DNA of 30,853 nt from the IMG/VR virus record IMGVR_UViG_3300046003_006532, positions 1-30,853 of that record. The stretch is one strand, 5' to 3'. The translations under genes were made by a program, and so were the position numbers. Under the pieces are notes generated by a model that was given only the letters and a program-made list of their open reading frames with translations, was not told where the DNA came from and ran no database searches. Below, in pieces: positions 27,061-30,853 of the stretch (the stretch's first letter is position 1; each line of letters begins with the position of its first letter). Source of the DNA: a virus.

Positions 27061-27537
27061 TTAGAGTTCGAGGAATGAAATGACGGACGTTCCGGACGCC
27101 GGGACAAAACGCCAGTCACCGCGCGCCGGATCAAAGACGTTCTTCACCGTCCACGGCATGTTCGTTGTCGCGGCCGCGTTGCGGTTGTAATGGACTTCCG
27201 ATCCCGACAACACGCAAGCGATCACTCCCTTATGCCCGATGGTTGGACTGCAAAACAGCCAGCTGATGCCGTCCGTTGTGGATGCCTTGCCGATCCGGTG
27301 CGTCGGTGAGTTGGTTCCTGTGCCCGCGGTGATGGCCATGTAGGTTTGACCGGCGGCGTTCTTGTAGTACCCGCCCGGCGACACGGCAATGCCGCTGGTC
27401 CAGGTGGTCACAAGATTGGTGGCAATGCTCTGCGCCGGAATGCAGCGCGTCGAATTGGTGATGGTCATTGTCCACTGCTCAGCCAGCGCAACCATGCAAG
27501 CGGCCAATACAAACAGAAATGCTAGTATTTTTCTCAT
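27061..27537 (-). CDS. Secreted protein directly behind a candidate late promoter
   Basis: 158 aa. MRKILAFLFVLAACMVALAE is a clear signal peptide, cleaved at about residue 19. The mature part (138 aa) has Thr/Asn/Ser/Gly-rich beta sequence with a Trp/Tyr scatter (YYKNAAGQTYMAITAG, SGSEVHYNRNAA) that resembles fibre-type or carbohydrate-contact domains, but no family is recognised. The ATG at 27537 has GGAAAGGGAG upstream. Candidate late promoter copy 3 lies 22 bases before it, so the three secreted proteins may be made late in infection, together with the virion. Confidence 0.7.
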   Translation of the reverse strand: MRKILAFLFVLAACMVALAEQWTMTITNSTRCIPAQSIATNLVTTWTSGIAVSPGGYYKNAAGQTYMAITAGTGTNSPTHRIGKASTTDGISWLFCSPTIGHKGVIACVLSGSEVHYNRNAAATTNMPWTVKNVFDPARGDWRFVPASGTSVISFLEL

Positions 27538-27558
27538 AAGCGGATTCTCCCTTTCCGC

Positions 27559-27569
27559 CTATATACGCA
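27559..27569 (-). promoter_or_regulatory. Candidate late promoter, copy 3 (upstream of secreted-protein genes)
   Basis: The minus strand reads TGCGTATATAG, the same 11-nt core as at 5238 and 8818, here in the 44-base gap between the internal virion protein stop (27582) and the start at 27537. It is followed by GCGGAAAGG. The distance to the start codon is too short for a long leader. Confidence 0.55.
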
Positions 27570-27581
27570 TCACAGCCTGAT

Positions 27582-30500
27582 TTACTCGCTGTAGTTCTTT
27601 ACCGCTTTGCGAACGTCGCGATACGGCGGCGCCATGCCCGCTAATATCCGGTCAAGGTCTTTCCACATGGTTTCAAAATCTCCGGTTGCCAACGCATTGG
27701 CCGCCGCCGCCAGCGTCTGCGCATCCCCAGCTAGTCCGGAGATCGGGATAATGTCGCCGCCGCCGAAGCTGCTTTCACCTGTCAACAGACCATGCACAAT
27801 TCCTTCTTGAATAGAGCCGACCACCAAAACGCCGCTCCATGGCCCTATTGCCATGCTTTCGATCATCTGCATCCAGTCCTTTTTGTCAGGAGGATCGCCC
27901 AGTGCCGCCTTCCAAAGGATATTCACGCCGGTATAAAGTCCGGCCAGCAGCACATGGTTAATCAGTGATGTTTTTAGAAATTGAGCACGCGCCTCACTAG
28001 CCCGATCCGATCCTTTGCCTTCCGCCTCAATCGCCGCTCTCCATTCACGCCAGTCAAATGTCTGTTTTGCCCAGAACTGCGACGGGGTGGACAGGAATTG
28101 TCCAATGGCCCGCCCGGCGCTTCCACCATGCCGCTGCCATTCCGCCATATTGATCAGACTGCCGGACTGCTGACTCATCTCTACCAGCCGGAAAAGCTGA
28201 TCCATGGCCCACTCTTTGCCTTCTTCCGTGCGCATTCCCTGCCGCGAGGCGTCGGCCAGCATTTCCCGATAATAACCCTGCCCGAAGATCAGCGTCGGAA
28301 CGATATCTCCCGCCATAGTCGGATACCGTCCCCAGCGCTTGTAGGCTTCCCAAACCGTCATTCCGGTTTCGTTCAGTCCGCTCAGCATGTCCCGGTCAAC
28401 CTGCGTCTGCCCGGTGCGTAAGCGGGTTTTTGCGTGCGGACTGTCCCAAATCTCTTTCATCGCCGCGCGGCCTTCATCCGTGAATGCGGTGCTAACGTAC
28501 TTTGCAAAATCACCCGCATTCACATACATCGCAAAGGCCGGCAGACTGGTGAGCTGTTTTGGGAACAGACTGACATTCCAGCCCAGCCGGGTGACCGCAA
28601 AGAAGTTTGTCAGCGAGTCTATAATTTCCAGCTTCCCGCCGGTGATCGGCTGATTGCTCAACACGTCGCGCAGATGAACGCCCAACTGATCGGCAAAGCG
28701 CTTTCCGTGCGTCAACTCGATTGCCTGCGTCAGCTCTCCGTCATTAAAGATGCCCGCGATCCGCTGATGAAGCTTCGCAAAGTGGACAAACTGCTCGTTG
28801 CTCTCTAAGCGGCGCATGTAGATGCTCACAATGTCCGCGCTTTCATCAAGGTCTTTGGTGTTAAACACACGCGGAGTCAGCGACGGCGGAACCACCGGCA
28901 TAGCGATATTCACCGAACGGATCGCCCCTGCCCGGTAGTCCACCTTCGACGGAATATAGAACGCATCCGGCGGCTGAATCACAAAGCCGGTCACCTCTTT
29001 ATTGACTGCGCTCAGTGCCATCCGATTGTTCCGGTAATAATCCCGGAACCAGTCCAGCAATTCAAAATCTTGCGGATTGACTTCCCGCAGCGCCTGGAGC
29101 ATTTCCGGCTCCATCGCCAGCCGACGAGCCAGCTTAGAACCATCCGCCACCCCGCGCACGGCCTGCAACAGTTCGTAACTGTTCAATTCCATGCCCGCAG
29201 CCGTCCGGTATTTAATAAACTCGTCCGGACTCTGCCAAAGCGCCTGCGCGACCTCTTCCGGTTTGGTTGTCTTCCAGAGTCCGGACAGATCACCCCCATG
29301 CTCTGCCTTCAACTTGGCTTCAATTTCCGCCACGGTTTGAGCCCGGGAACGAATATCGTTCTGCGCCAGCATGCCGAGCATCTGCAAAACGTGTGACCGG
29401 CTCAGCCGCATCCCGTCCAGACTGAACTTCTGGAAAGCTTCCAGCGGTTCCATCAGCGCCTTCAGTTCGTTCTCCGCAAAACGGCCGCCGTAGATCCGCT
29501 GGAGGGCTTCGCCGAATGCCCGGTTATCCTCCGCCACTTTGTTGTTTTTGTGGAAATTGGCCGCCGCAATATCAAACGCCAGCTTTTCCATCATCTTCAG
29601 CGCCGCCTTACGGTCCGCGTCTTTTCCGTACATCGGAATTTCCATCATCCGCTGTTCAAGAAAAAGCACCTGAGAATTGCTGTCCGCAAACTTTTCGGCT
29701 ATCGACCGCACCCCATGTCCGGCCGTCTTGCGGCGCGGCAAGGCTTTTTGCAGAGCCGACAGAATCTTTTCGGCTTCCGCCTTACGCGCCGCCCGGCGCT
29801 CTTCCTGCTCTTTCAGTTCCGTCTCAATCCGGCTTTCCAGCCAACCGACCGCGTCCGCCCGCTCCGCCGCCGTCTTGTATTTGAATGCACCAAACCGATC
29901 CATCATGTTATACCGGTCAACCGCATCCTGAGTCCACGCTTCAACATCCGACCCTTCCGGCGCATATTTCTGCGGATCGTCAAACGCATTGCGAAGCTGT
30001 TCCATCTCTGCCTGCACCGCATCTGGTTCCATCAGCAACACGCCAGACTTGCCATCCCCGCCGCGAATCATGCGGAACATCTTGAGTGCCCGCACCTGCA
30101 CCGCCTGCGATGTTTCCTGAAGCCGGTATTTTAACCGGCCACCAAACTTCTGCGTCAATTCAAGTACCTTAGAAACCTGAGTGTCGAGAGTTTCAAAATC
30201 ACGCGCATCAAACATCTGTTGCAGGAGCATTCCGGCCTTGTTGTCCAATGTACTCATCAGCTTGGCGTCATCCAGCGCCATAATCTTGCGCTCGATCACA
30301 TCCCTCCGGAATCCATAGGTCAACTCCGCCGCCGTATTGCCAAGGACGTTTTGTAATGTTTTTCGATATTCAGCCACCGCCACCGGTGAACGCATGGCTT
30401 TGAGTAAATCCTTGTTCTGTGCCAACACGCCCTCTTTTGTCAGCTTACGCACCACGGCCGTTTTGACGCGGAATAAGAAATCATCCACCTCCGCCCGATA

Positions 30501-30853
30501 ACTTCCGGAAGCGTTGCCGTCCACCCCCATATCCGGCATCTTTCCGGAATCCACCATCTGCTCAAACTCATCATCCGTCATGCGCTGTTCGCGCGGCTTG
30601 AAATCGCGCTTCTTCTCTTCCAACTCCAGCTTGTCCAGCAGATGCCGCGTGTCTAGATTGTATTCCCGCAACTCTTCCGCGCCGAGACCCGGACGAGTCC
30701 GTAACATGGTTTGCGAGGCTTTTTCCTGCTGATAACGCACCTCGGCTTCCGCCGCCGCCGCAATCTTCCCGCCGGACTGCCCTTCGCGATAGATCGTTTC
30801 CACCTGCCGATTGAACCACTGCCGGGTTGCTTCATCGCGGATGAACTTAGTCT
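27582..30853 (-). CDS. Large internal virion / ejection-type protein (5' end cut by window edge)
   Basis: The frame is open from the right edge (codons encoding TKFIRDEATRQWFNRQ precede the first GTG at 30803) to the stop at 27582, giving over 1,080 residues; the true start lies outside the window. Most of it is helical and charged, with long Ala/Glu/Arg/Lys stretches. Near the C-terminus are LGWNVSLFPKQLTSLPAFAM, a FLSTPSQFWAKQTF stretch and one or two hydrophobic segments (HVLLAGLYTGVNILW and WSGVLVVGSIQEGI). This fits the large core proteins that podophages keep in the head and eject ahead of DNA, and 'polyvalent' phage proteins with similar C-termini. No lysozyme motif is seen in the visible part. 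Confidence 0.68.
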   Translation of the reverse strand, partial: TKFIRDEATRQWFNRQVETIYREGQSGGKIAAAAEAEVRYQQEKASQTMLRTRPGLGAEELREYNLDTRHLLDKLELEEKKRDFKPREQRMTDDEFEQMVDSGKMPDMGVDGNASGSYRAEVDDFLFRVKTAVVRKLTKEGVLAQNKDLLKAMRSPVAVAEYRKTLQNVLGNTAAELTYGFRRDVIERKIMALDDAKLMSTLDNKAGMLLQQMFDARDFETLDTQVSKVLELTQKFGGRLKYRLQETSQAVQVRALKMFRMIRGGDGKSGVLLMEPDAVQAEMEQLRNAFDDPQKYAPEGSDVEAWTQDAVDRYNMMDRFGAFKYKTAAERADAVGWLESRIETELKEQEERRAARKAEAEKILSALQKALPRRKTAGHGVRSIAEKFADSNSQVLFLEQRMMEIPMYGKDADRKAALKMMEKLAFDIAAANFHKNNKVAEDNRAFGEALQRIYGGRFAENELKALMEPLEAFQKFSLDGMRLSRSHVLQMLGMLAQNDIRSRAQTVAEIEAKLKAEHGGDLSGLWKTTKPEEVAQALWQSPDEFIKYRTAAGMELNSYELLQAVRGVADGSKLARRLAMEPEMLQALREVNPQDFELLDWFRDYYRNNRMALSAVNKEVTGFVIQPPDAFYIPSKVDYRAGAIRSVNIAMPVVPPSLTPRVFNTKDLDESADIVSIYMRRLESNEQFVHFAKLHQRIAGIFNDGELTQAIELTHGKRFADQLGVHLRDVLSNQPITGGKLEIIDSLTNFFAVTRLGWNVSLFPKQLTSLPAFAMYVNAGDFAKYVSTAFTDEGRAAMKEIWDSPHAKTRLRTGQTQVDRDMLSGLNETGMTVWEAYKRWGRYPTMAGDIVPTLIFGQGYYREMLADASRQGMRTEEGKEWAMDQLFRLVEMSQQSGSLINMAEWQRHGGSAGRAIGQFLSTPSQFWAKQTFDWREWRAAIEAEGKGSDRASEARAQFLKTSLINHVLLAGLYTGVNILWKAALGDPPDKKDWMQMIESMAIGPWSGVLVVGSIQEGIVHGLLTGESSFGGGDIIPISGLAGDAQTLAAAANALATGDFETMWKDLDRILAGMAPPYRDVRKAVKNYSE

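Noticed and set aside
1-30853. Window as a complete circular phage genome
   Set aside because: Joining the ends gives an immediate stop after the nozzle fragment and leaves the large virion protein without a start; both genes look truncated.
27582-30853. Lysozyme or transglycosylase domain in the large virion protein
   Set aside because: No catalytic Glu context or GLxQ-type motif is seen in the visible part; such a domain may lie beyond the right edge.

Overview
The window is a stretch of a tailed, podovirus-like phage, most likely a temperate phage or prophage. Apart from two genes, everything I can support is on the minus strand, so transcription runs from high to low coordinates. Many neighbouring genes overlap by ATGA, TAATG or TGATG, which suggests long, translationally coupled operons. 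The host looks Gram-negative, because there is a lipoprotein o-spanin candidate and several Sec-type signal peptides. The host phylum cannot be fixed from the sequence; the periodic heptamer repeats make me think of the Verrucomicrobiota/Kiritimatiellota side, but this is a weak guess. Both window edges cut through genes, so this is only part of the genome.

Layout in transcription order, right to left. 30853-27582 is a large, 5'-truncated internal virion (ejection-type) protein. 27537-26249 holds three small proteins with signal peptides. 26193-25177 is a lysis-type membrane cassette: coiled-coil membrane protein, duplicated holin-like protein, small membrane protein and an overlapping lipoprotein. 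24925-23831 is a tyrosine integrase with three 11-bp iterons upstream. 23701-22209 is the control region: two plus-strand genes, two overlapping ribbon-helix-helix regulators and three copies of a 14-bp operator-like site. 22126-14190 is an early/accessory operon: two HD-domain proteins, an excisionase-like wHTH, Gp49-like, OB-fold-like, PcfK and PcfJ homologues, an ASCH protein, a zinc-ribbon-like protein and a CxxxCxxC radical-SAM-like protein. 14126-11301 holds a replication-initiator-like protein, a T4 gp55-like late sigma candidate, a DNA methyltransferase and a GroES-like co-chaperonin. 11207-1 is packaging and virion: TerS, TerL, GNAT-like protein, portal, Bbp19-like protein, HeH-domain protein, scaffold, capsid, a secreted protein, a tail adaptor fused to a fibre-like domain, and the nozzle.

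The most interesting hypothesis is a late-transcription circuit. A small protein resembling the T4 late sigma factor gp55 (12535-12843) coexists with an exact 11-nt motif, TGCGTATATAG. I found the motif three times, always on the coding strand and each time near the start of a virion or late gene set. At the capsid it abuts a rho-independent terminator, as if transcription were stopped and restarted there. Other unusual signals are N-terminal hydrophobic segments on both the scaffold and the capsid protein, a G10 tract in a secreted protein where either one-base slip gives an immediate stop, six HxH repeats fused to the adaptor, and several families of short palindromic or 7/9-bp periodic repeats scattered between and within genes.

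I recognise no DNA or RNA polymerase, no endolysin, no CI-type repressor, no tRNA and no CRISPR array in the window.
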